This document shows positions 43,647 through 51,937 of a DNA stretch of 64,000 nt, one piece after another (the stretch's first letter is position 1; every line of letters begins with the position of its first letter). The position numbers and the translations under genes were made by a program. Source of the stretch: Clostridiales bacterium (GTDB taxonomy: Bacteria > Bacillota_E > Sulfobacillia > Sulfobacillales > JAIMBI01); contig DAHVOH010000008.1 of NCBI GenBank assembly GCA_027318915.1, positions 1-64,000 on the forward strand. The letters run 5' to 3'. The notes beneath the pieces were generated by a model that was given only the letters and a program-made list of their open reading frames with translations, made no database searches and was not told the DNA's origin.

Positions 43647-44258
43647 TCAAAAGCCGTCTTGCGGCTCGCGCAGGCGAGGCTCTTCGCAGCCCAGGATGCC
43701 GTTGACATAGCGGCCGGCCACAAATAGCAAGTCCGACAGGCGGTTGATCCAGGCCAATACCGCGTCCGGCACCGGCGATTCGCCGTGCAGGACCACAACG
43801 GCCGTTTCAGCCCGACGGCACACAGTGGTGGCGACAAACAGATGAGCGGCGGGAACCGTGCCCCCGGGCAGGGTGAAGGGGGCCCAGGGCGGCGTGTTGG
43901 CCGCCAGCCGATCGATCAGGCTCTCGAGGCGCGCCACCTGGCTGGCCTGGGTCAGGGGCGGGTCGTGGTCGGGCAGCCCACGGCTCTGCGACAGATCGCG
44001 ACCTACGTAAAAGAGCCGATGTTGGATTTCGATGAGTCCGTCGACCAAGTCGCCCCACTCCGCCGGGGGTGTCTCTGGGCTCTCTGCCCGGATGGCGGCC
44101 AGTGCGAGCCCCACCTGGGCGTTCAACTCATACAGGGATCCGTAAGCGCGGACGCGGGGGTCGCCCTTGCCAAGACGCTCGCGCGTGCGCGTCGTCGTGC
44201 GCCCCCCGTCCCCCCGCCGGGTGTAAATGCGATGCATGTGCGTGCGCTGGCTTGCCAT
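43647..44258 (-). CDS. PduO-type cob(I)alamin adenosyltransferase
   Basis: A 203-residue ATP:corrinoid adenosyltransferase of the PduO type, which adds the 5'-deoxyadenosyl ligand to cob(I)alamin or its precursors. Motifs are TRRGDGGRTTT (ATP site), RVRAYGSLYELNAQVGLA, IQHRLFYVGRDLS, TVCRRAETAVVVL and INRLSDLLFVAGRYVN. ATG 44258 follows GAAGGGAGAAACCGCC. It converges on cbiA with a 59-base gap. It completes the adenosylation step for this salvage and late-synthesis set. Confidence 0.95.
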   Translation of the reverse strand: MASQRTHMHRIYTRRGDGGRTTTRTRERLGKGDPRVRAYGSLYELNAQVGLALAAIRAESPETPPAEWGDLVDGLIEIQHRLFYVGRDLSQSRGLPDHDPPLTQASQVARLESLIDRLAANTPPWAPFTLPGGTVPAAHLFVATTVCRRAETAVVVLHGESPVPDAVLAWINRLSDLLFVAGRYVNGILGCEEPRLREPQDGF

Positions 44259-44459
44259 GGCGGTTTCTCCCTTCGACGTGTTGGCACATCGATCATAAGG
44301 CGGCACCGCTGGTGCCGGTCCGCTTTCTCCTGTCGTAAGGGTACCAGAGCAGCCCGCGTTTGGCTGCAAGCGCCGGCCGCACGGAGGTGGCCGGCTCGGC
44401 CACGGCAGGGGACGGGGTGGCGCTCGCCCATGGCTTCGGTGGGCGCCGGGTCGTGGGGG

Positions 44460-45878
44460 TTAGCGGGCCGGTGCCCGGCGATGGCGCAGGAACAGCCACC
44501 AGGTCAGGGAAACGCTCAGCATAACCCCGGCAAAGACGTCGAATCCCAGCTGAAACGAGCGGATGGTGACGCTGTAGACGCCCAACGCAACGATGGCGGC
44601 CGCCATGGCCCACGTGGCGTAGGGGGCTCCGAAAGCCAGCCCCGAGACAGGCTGCTGCGCTTGCCGGTCGCGCCGGTACCAGAGTGAGAACGCCAGCAGT
44701 ATGAGAAACCAATTGACGAAGCTGAAATAGCTGGAGGCGGCGGTCAGATCCGTGTACACCGTGCGCGGGAGGATGAAGGCGAGAACCAACGTTGCCAGCA
44801 CCGCGACCGTGGTGGCCATGAGGGCGGGCCAAGGTCGCCCCCGGCCTTGATGACGGAATGATCCCGGCGCGTCGTGCTGCAGGGCCATGCTGATGAGCAT
44901 CCACTCGGCGGCGTAGAACGTGCCGGCCATGACCGAAAACGAGGCGATCAGGATAACGCCGTTGAACGCATCCGCGAGCCAGATGAAGTGATAGGCGCCC
45001 AACGCCGTCACAAAGGGCGAGGCGTGCGGACCGAGGCGGCGCCAGTTCACCAGAGACACCAGTACCAGCACCGACACGGCGTAGAGAAAGACGACGCCAA
45101 GCGTCGTGAACAGAGCGGCGCGGGGCACGGCCTGCTCGGGGTCCCGTGCGCGGGACGTCGCCATGGCCACCGTGGTCACTCCCGCATAACTGAAAATGAC
45201 GATGAGCATGCCGCGGAAAATCGCCAGCGGCCCACGCGGGAAGAGACCGCCGTGACCGGTGAGGACGGGCCAGCCGGCTGGGTGGGCGGCGGGTACCAGA
45301 TGCAGCGCCAAAAGGACGCCCACGATGATGAAGCCAACCAGAATGGCCGACTTGGCCAGCGACATCACCGTCTCGGCCCGGCCCAGATTGGCCATGCCCA
45401 GGGTATTCAACGCGACGATGATGAGCACATAGGCCACGGCGTATACGCCGAGCGGGACGGTCGGCACCCATGTCCGGGAATACACGGCCATGGCCACCGC
45501 TTCCGAGCCGATGGCCAGGATCCCGGAGATGAAAACGGCCCAACCCAGCAGAAAGCCGGCGTAAGCGCCCATGTAACGGGCGATGTACTCTTGATACGAC
45601 GACCGCACCGGGACGTTGACCGCCAGCGACGTGATGGCGCCCATCACCTGGGCCAAGAGGACTCCCGCCAGTAGATAGGTGAGCACAATGGCGGGCCCCA
45701 CCTGGTGAATGACGATGCCGCTGCCCAGAAAAAATCCGGCCCCGATGATCCCGCCGATGCCGAGTCCCGTCAGCGCCAGCGCATCCAGCGTCCGTCGCGG
45801 CCGTCGGCCGCCGCTCCCCGCTCGGGACGCGGACGGGATGGTTTTTCGCTGAGTGGCCAAAAGGCGAATCCCTCCCAT
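44460..45878 (-). CDS. APC-family amino acid permease
   Basis: A 472-residue permease with about twelve membrane segments. The segment 1 motif GLGIGGIIGAGFFLGSGIVI and GPAIVLTYLLAGVLLAQVMGA place it in the amino acid/polyamine antiporter group (GabP/YfnA-like). Start ATG 45878 is chosen because the coding-like sequence begins near there; its ribosome binding site is weak, and the frame stays open for 59 more codons of doubtful sequence. Two nearby genes for guanidino or peptide metabolism lie further on, but substrate cannot be predicted. Confidence 0.88.
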   Translation of the reverse strand: MGGIRLLATQRKTIPSASRAGSGGRRPRRTLDALALTGLGIGGIIGAGFFLGSGIVIHQVGPAIVLTYLLAGVLLAQVMGAITSLAVNVPVRSSYQEYIARYMGAYAGFLLGWAVFISGILAIGSEAVAMAVYSRTWVPTVPLGVYAVAYVLIIVALNTLGMANLGRAETVMSLAKSAILVGFIIVGVLLALHLVPAAHPAGWPVLTGHGGLFPRGPLAIFRGMLIVIFSYAGVTTVAMATSRARDPEQAVPRAALFTTLGVVFLYAVSVLVLVSLVNWRRLGPHASPFVTALGAYHFIWLADAFNGVILIASFSVMAGTFYAAEWMLISMALQHDAPGSFRHQGRGRPWPALMATTVAVLATLVLAFILPRTVYTDLTAASSYFSFVNWFLILLAFSLWYRRDRQAQQPVSGLAFGAPYATWAMAAAIVALGVYSVTIRSFQLGFDVFAGVMLSVSLTWWLFLRHRRAPAR

Positions 45879-45967
45879 CCCGATCAGACTCGCCGGCGTG
45901 GGACATGCGCACGCCTTCAGTATGCCCACGACGCTCCGCTGATACGTCGAGGGCCGGCGCCAGCGAA

Positions 45968-45992
45968 GGCGCGCACCGGGTCGGTGCGCGCC
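45968..45992 (-). terminator. Perfect 11-bp hairpin after epimerase-like gene
   Basis: GGCGCGCACCG (45968-45978) pairs perfectly with CGGTGCGCGCC (45982-45992) across a three-base loop, 22 bases beyond the stop of the minus-strand gene at 46015. It lacks a clear T-run in that direction. Confidence 0.55.
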
Positions 45993-46014
45993 GGGCCGGC
46001 GAGGCTTGGTGAGG

Positions 46015-46911
46015 CTAGGCGGGCGACACACCCGTGCGGGCGATGACGGCATCAATCATGGCGGGCAGTTGGGGCTCGAGGGGCGGAAACCTGAATCCCC
46101 AAGCGTGGGCCCGTTCGACGTTGAGGCACAGCGTCGCCGGCACGGCATAGGGCGAGCGGTCCGGATCACCCTCGTAGGTGGCGTGAAAGCGCGGGGTGCG
46201 GTGAAGATGGCGACCGATGAACAGGGCCAGCGCCCGTGCCGACAGGTACCCGGGATTGGCTACGTTGACGGGTCCCGTCTCTGTCGTGGCGGTACCGGCG
46301 AAAGCCAGGAACCGTCCGGCATCCCACGCGGTGACAAAGCAGGTCTCAAAATCGTCCGGCCACACGCCGAGGGACAGGTTGTCGGCCACATGGCGCACCT
46401 GGAAGTCAAAGCGGCCGGTATAGTCGTCGGTGCCCGAGATGACAAAGGTGACTCGGGCGGCCACCACCGGCATCTCGGCCCGCTGGAAAGCATACGCCTC
46501 CGCTTGGCGCTTGCCTTCCGCGTACGTATAGGTGGCCGCCTCCAAATCCACCGCGTATGCCCAGGGGTCGAAGTCATCCTCGGTGAGAAGGCCCTCCTGG
46601 CCCTCATACACCGAACCCGAGGAGGTGAGACAGTAACGCCCGGCATGACCGGCCAGGATCTCCAACAGATCCCGGGCTTCCCGCGGCGTGAAGCACAACT
46701 GGTCATACACGACGTCAAAATCTCGGCCCTGGAGCGCCGCCCGCAGCGCGCGCGCGTCCTGACGGTCCACGTGCAGCCGCCGAACGCGGTCTTCAAAGTC
46801 GTCGGACGTCTGACCGCGGGTGGCCACCGTTACCGTATGCCCCGCCTCCAGAAGAGTCAGGACCAGATGCCGGCCGAAGAACTTGGTTCCGCCCAATACC
46901 AGGATGTCCAA
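46015..46911 (-). CDS. NAD-dependent epimerase/dehydratase-like protein
   Basis: A 298-residue extended-SDR protein. The nucleotide-binding loop is GGTKFFGRHLV, with GHTVTVATRG following; the mid-region has SSGSVYEGQEG and the catalytic-type YAEGKRQAE (Y-x-x-x-K). This variant is close to the SDR group that includes chloroplast RNA-binding/isoflavone-reductase-like proteins and bacterial nucleoside-sugar epimerases of unknown substrate. The start is TTG 46911 after GGGGAGGGACC; no ATG lies nearby. It is the gene upstream of the amino acid permease on the same strand. Confidence 0.82.
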   Translation of the reverse strand: MDILVLGGTKFFGRHLVLTLLEAGHTVTVATRGQTSDDFEDRVRRLHVDRQDARALRAALQGRDFDVVYDQLCFTPREARDLLEILAGHAGRYCLTSSGSVYEGQEGLLTEDDFDPWAYAVDLEAATYTYAEGKRQAEAYAFQRAEMPVVAARVTFVISGTDDYTGRFDFQVRHVADNLSLGVWPDDFETCFVTAWDAGRFLAFAGTATTETGPVNVANPGYLSARALALFIGRHLHRTPRFHATYEGDPDRSPYAVPATLCLNVERAHAWGFRFPPLEPQLPAMIDAVIARTGVSPA

Positions 46912-47350
46912 AAGTTGGTCCCTCCCCTGTGCAGCACATGGTACCAGATTGGACAAACCGGGACGAGGGCGCCGCCCGGACCGTGCGCAACCATACCTCA
47001 CGGAGGTGCGTTGTAGGCGGATCCGCGCGGGGCTCGGGGCCACGGCCGCTTCGTGCCGCAAGCTGTCCGCATCCGGTGCCAATGGCGGCGGGTGGCCGGA
47101 GACCCGAGGCTGCTGAACTCAATGCTCGGAACGAGAGTGGCGCGGCGCGTCCTTATGGTCTGCACACCGGCGCCCACCGTTCCCACGCTATGATCGGTGT
47201 CCCTTATGCGGAGACGCACCGTCCGTTGGGCGCTGGGTCGATGACCCAGGGGTTTGCAGCACGCCGCTGTTCCAGGCGCCGGCATCGGACGAGGCGGTCG
47301 CGTGCGAACGGGACGGCGCGGACACCCGGTGGCACCTGGAGCGCGGCGCG
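46912..47350 (+). other. Region upstream of rhodanese remnant
   Basis: A 439-base stretch. From about 47180 to 47350 the plus frame leading into the rhodanese remnant is open and protein-like in places (YDRCPLCGDAPSVGRW, ERDGADTRWHLERG), so the decayed gene may have been longer at its 5' end. The first 250 bases hold no recognisable feature. Confidence 0.4.
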
Positions 47351-47602
47351 ATGCGGATCATCGACGTCCGGGACGAGGGCGAATTCCGGGCCGGACAGCT
47401 TTTTGCCGCCATCCGCCGGCCCATGAAGAGCCTGGATGAGCGCGCGGCGGACATCGAGCCGCCGCTCTTGATTGTCGGCGCGGTCTGAAACCGGAGCGCC
47501 CAGGTGGCCGGGTCGCGCGCTCGCGTGGGTGGGACGCCTTCCGGTTTGAAGGGCGGCACGGTGGCGTGGCGGAATGAGGACGGCGGCTGGATGTCCGTCT
47601 GA
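47351..47602 (+). pseudogene. Decayed rhodanese-domain gene
   Basis: From ATG 47351 the frame reads MRIIDVRDEGEFRAGQLFAA and continues to LLIVGAV, then TGA at 47486-47488, then in the same frame NRSAQVAG and GLKGGTVAWRNEDGGW to a second TGA at 47600-47602. This is a rhodanese domain whose active loop, normally CRSGNRS, reads G-A-V-stop-N-R-S. At base level CGGTCTGAAACCGGAGC would give R-S-G-N-R-S if one G were restored, so an extra base and a missing base have scrambled the loop. The catalytic cysteine is lost. It abuts the convergent GNAT gene by two bases. Confidence 0.75.
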
Positions 47603-47603
47603 T

Positions 47604-48215
47604 TCAACGAGCCTCCGTCTTTCGGACGTGGGCGATGCCCCCGTCCTGCTCCAGCAAGACGAACCCCGCGTCCCGGTACATGGAGAGCGGCCCGTGATGC
47701 GCGAACTGGTCGGGCCCCAATTCGGGCTCTGTCCGGGCGGCGGCGGCCGGGTCGGCAATCACATAGGCATCGACGCGGCGGGCTCCTTGCTCAAAGAGGG
47801 TGGACACCGCCGCGTCCAGCAGCTGCCGTGCAATGCCGCGCCGCCTCCAAGCCGGGTGGACCACAAAACACGCAACCAAACCCGTGTCCGGTTCCGACGG
47901 GGTTTCCCATTCGTCGTAGCGGCGGAGGGCCGGACGCCAATCGGCGTTGACCCAGCCGACAATTTGCCCCTCCCGATAGGCGACGATCCACTGACCGGTG
48001 CCCGTGCGGACCCGCGCCGTCAGCTCGGCGCGGTTGTCGGCACCGGTGCGTTCGCTCCACGCGCCGTCGGTCTCATCGCTCAGATAGTGAAAGACGCAGT
48101 GACAACTGCGCCAGTGCGGATTGTCCGCGAAGGCATCCCGGTCCATGAAGGCCAGCAGGCTGTCGAGGCTCTCTTCGGTCAATGGGCGGCACTGGACCGC
48201 AACCTTGTCCAACAC
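47604..48215 (-). CDS. GNAT-family N-acetyltransferase
   Basis: A 203-residue GNAT enzyme. It opens with VAVQCRPLTEESLDSLLAFM, contains the acetyl-CoA loop VVHPAWRRRGIARQLLDAAV (R-R-x-G-I-A) and the C-terminal GPLSMYRDAGFVLLEQ typical of this fold. GTG 48215 is preceded by GGGAAGGGGGA. The middle region NPHWRSCHCVFHY with three cysteines/histidines is like a subgroup of GNAT proteins whose substrates are unknown. It is intact, unlike the tandem GNAT gene at 20447. Confidence 0.88.
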   Translation of the reverse strand: MLDKVAVQCRPLTEESLDSLLAFMDRDAFADNPHWRSCHCVFHYLSDETDGAWSERTGADNRAELTARVRTGTGQWIVAYREGQIVGWVNADWRPALRRYDEWETPSEPDTGLVACFVVHPAWRRRGIARQLLDAAVSTLFEQGARRVDAYVIADPAAAARTEPELGPDQFAHHGPLSMYRDAGFVLLEQDGGIAHVRKTEAR

Positions 48216-48689
48216 ACTCCCCCTTCCCGGGTGGGATGCCGGCTCGTCTGGCGAACAAATTGGGCCGGGTCCAGAACGCCTACCGTGTCGGTGTTATTAT
48301 GACCGGGACGACGTAGGGCGGCAACGGAGGCCGCGGCCAGTGCCCGGTTTTTACGGCGGCGGCCGCAGGGGTCCTTCCCGAGCGGAGCGGCCGGAGCAGG
48401 GAATCGTCGGCCGTGGCGGCCTTGGTGTGGGTTCCGACCGGTGCGGTGGGTGAATGCCTGTCGCCGTGCCGCGCGGCGTGATCTCGGGGAAAGTGCGTCC
48501 ATCACGGCCGATCCGCGGGCCGCCGTGGCGCCATGGCCGAAGAGTCCCGCGCTCGGACGGTGAATCGCCGAGCGACGTGGGGACAGGCGGAAAAGGTGAG
48601 TCTCCGGAGCGTGTTGCCCGGGTCTGTGGGTCCCGGTGCCGGCGGGGCCAGCGGCCGGCGGCGGACACCGAATGAGAGGAGCCCAGCGT
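48216..48689 (+). other. Divergent intergenic region
   Basis: A 474-base gap between divergently transcribed GNAT and Nudix genes, so it should hold promoters for both. Open frames here are arginine-rich and not convincing. No operator or RNA motif is clear. Confidence 0.45.
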
Positions 48690-49187
48690 ATGGATGAAAG
48701 GGACCAACGACGTCTGGTGGACGAGGCGCGCGAAGCGGGAGTCCAGCGCCTCACGGTGGGCCTGGTCATTCGCGAGGGATCGGCGCTTCTGGTGCTGCTC
48801 CGGCGTCCGGACGACTTTTTGCCCAGTGTCTGGGAGGTTCCGGGCGGCCACCTGGAGCCGGGAGAAACGATTGCAGAGGCCGCGGCGCGCGAGCTGGAGG
48901 AAGAAACCGGGTGGCAGCTCCGGGGCTTGGGGACTCTCATCAATTGGTTTGACTACCCGGGGGAGGAAGGGGACCTGACGCGGGAATGGAACTTTGAAGT
49001 CACGGTCGACCGTCATCGACCCCTGGTGCATGCGGAGCACCGGGACGCGCGCTGGGTGACCCGCAGCACCTACCGCGAGCTTCCGATGACGGACGACATG
49101 CGTCGTCTCGTCGCCGCGGCGCTCGAGACGGCGCCCGGCGGCGACGCGGAGCCGCATCAGTCGCGGTGGGGAGGTTCGACAACATGA
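48690..49187 (+). CDS. Nudix hydrolase
   Basis: A 165-residue Nudix protein that would hydrolyse a nucleoside diphosphate linked to another group. The Nudix box is complete at about residues 54-76: GGHLEPGETIAEAAARELEE followed by ETGW. The N-terminal 20 residues are charged; the core starts at VGLVIREGSALLVLLRR. ATG 48690 follows GAGAGGAGCCC. Its stop overlaps the DapB-like ATG by four bases, so the two genes are translationally coupled. Substrate is unknown; ADP-sugar or oxidised nucleotides are common options. Confidence 0.9.
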   Translation: MDERDQRRLVDEAREAGVQRLTVGLVIREGSALLVLLRRPDDFLPSVWEVPGGHLEPGETIAEAAARELEEETGWQLRGLGTLINWFDYPGEEGDLTREWNFEVTVDRHRPLVHAEHRDARWVTRSTYRELPMTDDMRRLVAAALETAPGGDAEPHQSRWGGSTT

Positions 49188-50017
49188 CGATTACCGTGGT
49201 GGTGGCCGGCGCCACCGGCTGGGCCGGCAGCGCGGTGGCGCGCGGCCTGCACCAAACCCCGGGGTTCGCCCTGCGGGGCGCGGTGGCTCGGAGGGCGGCC
49301 GGTTCAGACTTGGGCGAGACCTTGGAGGGCATGTGTTGGGGGGTTCCGGTGACCGCGACGGTGGAAGAGGCGATGCAGGCCGGTCCGGTGGATGTGTTGG
49401 TGGACTACACGCATCCGCTGGCGGTGAAAAAGAACGTGGAGGCCGCCCTGGCCGCGGGCGTCCGTGCGGTGATCGGCACCTCTGGACTTTCCGGGGCCGA
49501 CTTGGAGGCGCTGGGGGAGAGGGCGGTCGCGCAAGGCATCGGCGTCATCGCCGCCGGCAACTTTTCCCTCACCGCGGCGCTGGCCAAACACTTCACGCTC
49601 ATCGCCGCCCGTTATCTCCGCAACTGGGAAGTGCTGGATTACGCCAATGCGGCCAAGGTGGACGCACCCAGCGGCACGGTGCGGGAACTGGCGGAGGCGC
49701 TGGCTGCGGCCGGCCTTCATCCCGCGGCGGACACGATTCCGGCCGCGGACGTCGTCGGCATTCCCGCCACGCGGGGGGCTCAGGTGGAGCGCACCCGTGT
49801 GCATGCCCTGCGACTGCCGGGCCTGGTGTTGGGCTTTGAAACACGGTTTGGCACACCCGACGAGAGCCTTCGCATTGTTTATCAGGCCGGGTCGTCGCCG
49901 GCGCCTTACGTCTCCGGGACGCTGCTGGCCGTGGAGCGGGTCATGGGGGTCACGGGGCTGGTGCGGGGCCTGGACCATCTGCTGTTTGACCCCGGCGGCT
50001 CCGAGCCCGGATCCTGA
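49184..50017 (+). CDS. Dihydrodipicolinate-reductase-like protein lacking the catalytic His pair
   Basis: A 277-residue protein with DapB architecture: Rossmann loop VAGATGWAGSAVARGL, VDYTHPLAVKKNVEAAL, IGTSGLSGADLE, and the C-terminal substrate motif KVDAPSGTVRELAEAL. In genuine DapB the segment before K-x-DAPSGT is E-x-HH; here it reads LDYANAAKVDAPSGT (about residues 151-164), so both histidines are replaced by Ala-Asn. The NAD(P) site and the lysine remain. It may be a paralogue reducing another substrate rather than the lysine-pathway enzyme. It is coupled to the upstream Nudix gene, not to other lysine genes. Confidence 0.85.
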   Translation: MTITVVVAGATGWAGSAVARGLHQTPGFALRGAVARRAAGSDLGETLEGMCWGVPVTATVEEAMQAGPVDVLVDYTHPLAVKKNVEAALAAGVRAVIGTSGLSGADLEALGERAVAQGIGVIAAGNFSLTAALAKHFTLIAARYLRNWEVLDYANAAKVDAPSGTVRELAEALAAAGLHPAADTIPAADVVGIPATRGAQVERTRVHALRLPGLVLGFETRFGTPDESLRIVYQAGSSPAPYVSGTLLAVERVMGVTGLVRGLDHLLFDPGGSEPGS

Positions 50018-50048
50018 GCCCGAGAGGGCACCCGCCGCCCTCTTGGGC
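50018..50048. terminator. 12-bp hairpin between convergent genes
   Basis: GCCCGAGAGGGC (50018-50029) pairs with GCCCTCTTGGGC (50037-50048), with one G-T pair and a seven-base loop. It begins at the DapB-like stop and ends ten bases before the stop of the convergent amidinohydrolase gene, so it can serve both. Confidence 0.6.
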
Positions 50049-50058
50049 TCCCCTGGAA

Positions 50059-51006
50059 TCAGGCGGGCGGCCCGAGGGGATCGCGGCGGATAAATCCGGT
50101 CATGCAGTGGACGGCCCCGCCGCCGCGCAGGACCTCGTCGAAGGCAATGGGCAGCACCTCGACGCCATGGTGCTCCAACAGGGCGCGGCTCTCCGGAAAC
50201 CCTTCCGGCATCACGACGCGCCGGGGACCCAAGGCGACGAAATTGATGCCGAGGCGGCCCACTTCATCCAGGTTGGACGCTTCGATGAGGGTGAAGTCCA
50301 GATCCAAAAGCTGCCGGCGCAGGTCCCAGGTGATGAGCCAGGGGGCAATCAGCAGGACGTGGTAATCCACCACGCTGACAAAGCCGTCGACGTGGATCTG
50401 GCCATAGGGGCACGCCACGCGAAACACATGCTCCACGCCCAACGTTCGAAGTTCCTCCTCCACCTGTCGGGCGCCCTCGGGATTGGTGCGGCTGCTGGTG
50501 CCCAGAAGACACGTGCGCCGGTCCAGCCACATCACGTTCGACCCCTCGTAGAGGCCGTGGCCGTGGACCGTTTGCAGGATGGGCACGCCCAGGCGGATCA
50601 GGTTTTCGGCCACCGCCCGTTCCTCGCCGCGCCGCTGGGCTGTCGCCGGCCGGGCCAAGATGGCCCCCTCCGGCGTCATCGTGTACAAATCCCGCATGTA
50701 GACCGCGTTGGGACGATCAGGACGTTGCCCGTGGATCAAGTGAACGGTTACGCCCTGTTCCTGATAGAGCGCGACCAGCGCATCAAACTGGTCTCGAAAC
50801 CGCCCCGGATCGATGGGCGCGTCAAAGAGCCAGTCATGGTACGTGCTGGGGGTCACCAGATCCAATTCCGGGCCGGGCCGGTGCATCAGCACCGAACGGA
50901 GCCGCCCCACTTCCGAATCGCAGTAAAAGTCGCCCCACACGTCCCGGCGGTCGTCCGCGAAGGGTCGCTCGTCCGGGAGCCATCGATCCCCCACCACATG
51001 CATCAT
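50059..51006 (-). CDS. Amidinotransferase/DDAH-like (arginine deiminase superfamily) protein
   Basis: A 315-residue guanidino-modifying enzyme superfamily member. Signatures are VGRLRSVLMHRPGPEL, AVYMRDLYTMTPEGAIL (Asp), YEGSNVMWLDRRTCLLG, SSRTNPEGARQ, YGQIHVDGFVSVVDYHVLL (catalytic His), and the C-terminal GGGAVHCMTGFIRR (catalytic Cys). These fit dimethylarginine dimethylaminohydrolase or related amidinohydrolases. ATG 51006 follows GGGAGGACTCA. It is transcribed downstream of an arginase-like gene (61-base gap), suggesting a joint guanidino-compound route (inference). Confidence 0.88.
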   Translation of the reverse strand: MMHVVGDRWLPDERPFADDRRDVWGDFYCDSEVGRLRSVLMHRPGPELDLVTPSTYHDWLFDAPIDPGRFRDQFDALVALYQEQGVTVHLIHGQRPDRPNAVYMRDLYTMTPEGAILARPATAQRRGEERAVAENLIRLGVPILQTVHGHGLYEGSNVMWLDRRTCLLGTSSRTNPEGARQVEEELRTLGVEHVFRVACPYGQIHVDGFVSVVDYHVLLIAPWLITWDLRRQLLDLDFTLIEASNLDEVGRLGINFVALGPRRVVMPEGFPESRALLEHHGVEVLPIAFDEVLRGGGAVHCMTGFIRRDPLGPPA

Positions 51007-51067
51007 TGAGTCCTCCCTGAGGTTGGTGAACCAGTTCTTGAGCGCATGGCCGACGGGCGGGCGGTCG

Positions 51068-51937
51068 TCAGCGCCCGGCGGCGATGGCGTCGGCGATGGC
51101 GACGGCGAGATCGTTGCCCAAACGCGCGGAGCGACCGTCGGGATCGCCCAACGGATTGACGGCGGCGAGCGAGAATGCCGCCAGCGGGACCGTTCGGGCC
51201 GTTTCGCCGACCGCTTCAATCAACCGGTCGCGAGCCGGCCAGTAGGGAGCGGGGGTGTTGACGCCCGGCACCTCGGGGCCGGCCACGTCCATGTCGATGT
51301 GCAGGTACCAGGCGGGGGCCGCCGCGCGGCGAGGTGCAAGCACGGCGCGGACTGCCGGGCCGTTCAGATCGCGGGCATCCAGGTGCGCCAACCCTTCTCG
51401 GGCGATGGCGGCCACCTCGGCCGGATCCAGGTCGCTGGTCCCGAACAGCGCCGCCGCCCGGGGGGCGATGGGCTCGCTGAGACCCGCCGCCTGGCGCCAG
51501 TCGTCCAGGTCCCACCCCAGCGCGACGGCGTAGGGCATTCCGCCCCAGAGACCGGTCTCGGTGGTGGCCATCGTGTTAATGTCGCCGTGGGCGTCGTACC
51601 AGACCATGCCGACACCGCCGCGGGCGCGGTATATCCCGCCCGCCACGCCCGGAGCGTGGGTGCAGTCGCCCTGCAGCGCCAGCACCACGGTGTCGGGGTC
51701 AGCGAGTGCCCGAGCCACCAGGTCGGACTCGGACTGGTTCAAGCGGCCCAAATTGGTGACCACGTCGCGACCGCGCTCCGCCAGCGGGAGTTCCGCGTAC
51801 ACCGGATCCAAAACCGTGTGGCCGTGGGCTTTCAGGACGTCGACCAACCCGTGCCGAAGGAAAAAGGCCGGACCCTGGGCGTAGCCCCACTTGGCGATGT
51901 CGTTGGCGTAGGGCACAGCTACGATCGCGATCTTCAT
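51068..51937 (-). CDS. Arginase/agmatinase-superfamily protein with altered metal site
   Basis: A 289-residue ureohydrolase-fold protein. The start MKIAIVAVPY follows GAGGAGGTCCC. The second metal motif WYDAHGDINT (DAHxD) is intact. The first, usually GGDHS, reads QGDCTHAPG, and the third, usually D-x-D-x-x-DP, reads HIDMDVAGPEVPG, missing its second acidic pair member. A binuclear Mn site may therefore be incomplete or rearranged. Together with the downstream amidinohydrolase it probably acts on guanidino compounds; formimidoylglutamase-like or agmatinase activity is possible but unproved. Confidence 0.85.
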   Translation of the reverse strand: MKIAIVAVPYANDIAKWGYAQGPAFFLRHGLVDVLKAHGHTVLDPVYAELPLAERGRDVVTNLGRLNQSESDLVARALADPDTVVLALQGDCTHAPGVAGGIYRARGGVGMVWYDAHGDINTMATTETGLWGGMPYAVALGWDLDDWRQAAGLSEPIAPRAAALFGTSDLDPAEVAAIAREGLAHLDARDLNGPAVRAVLAPRRAAAPAWYLHIDMDVAGPEVPGVNTPAPYWPARDRLIEAVGETARTVPLAAFSLAAVNPLGDPDGRSARLGNDLAVAIADAIAAGR

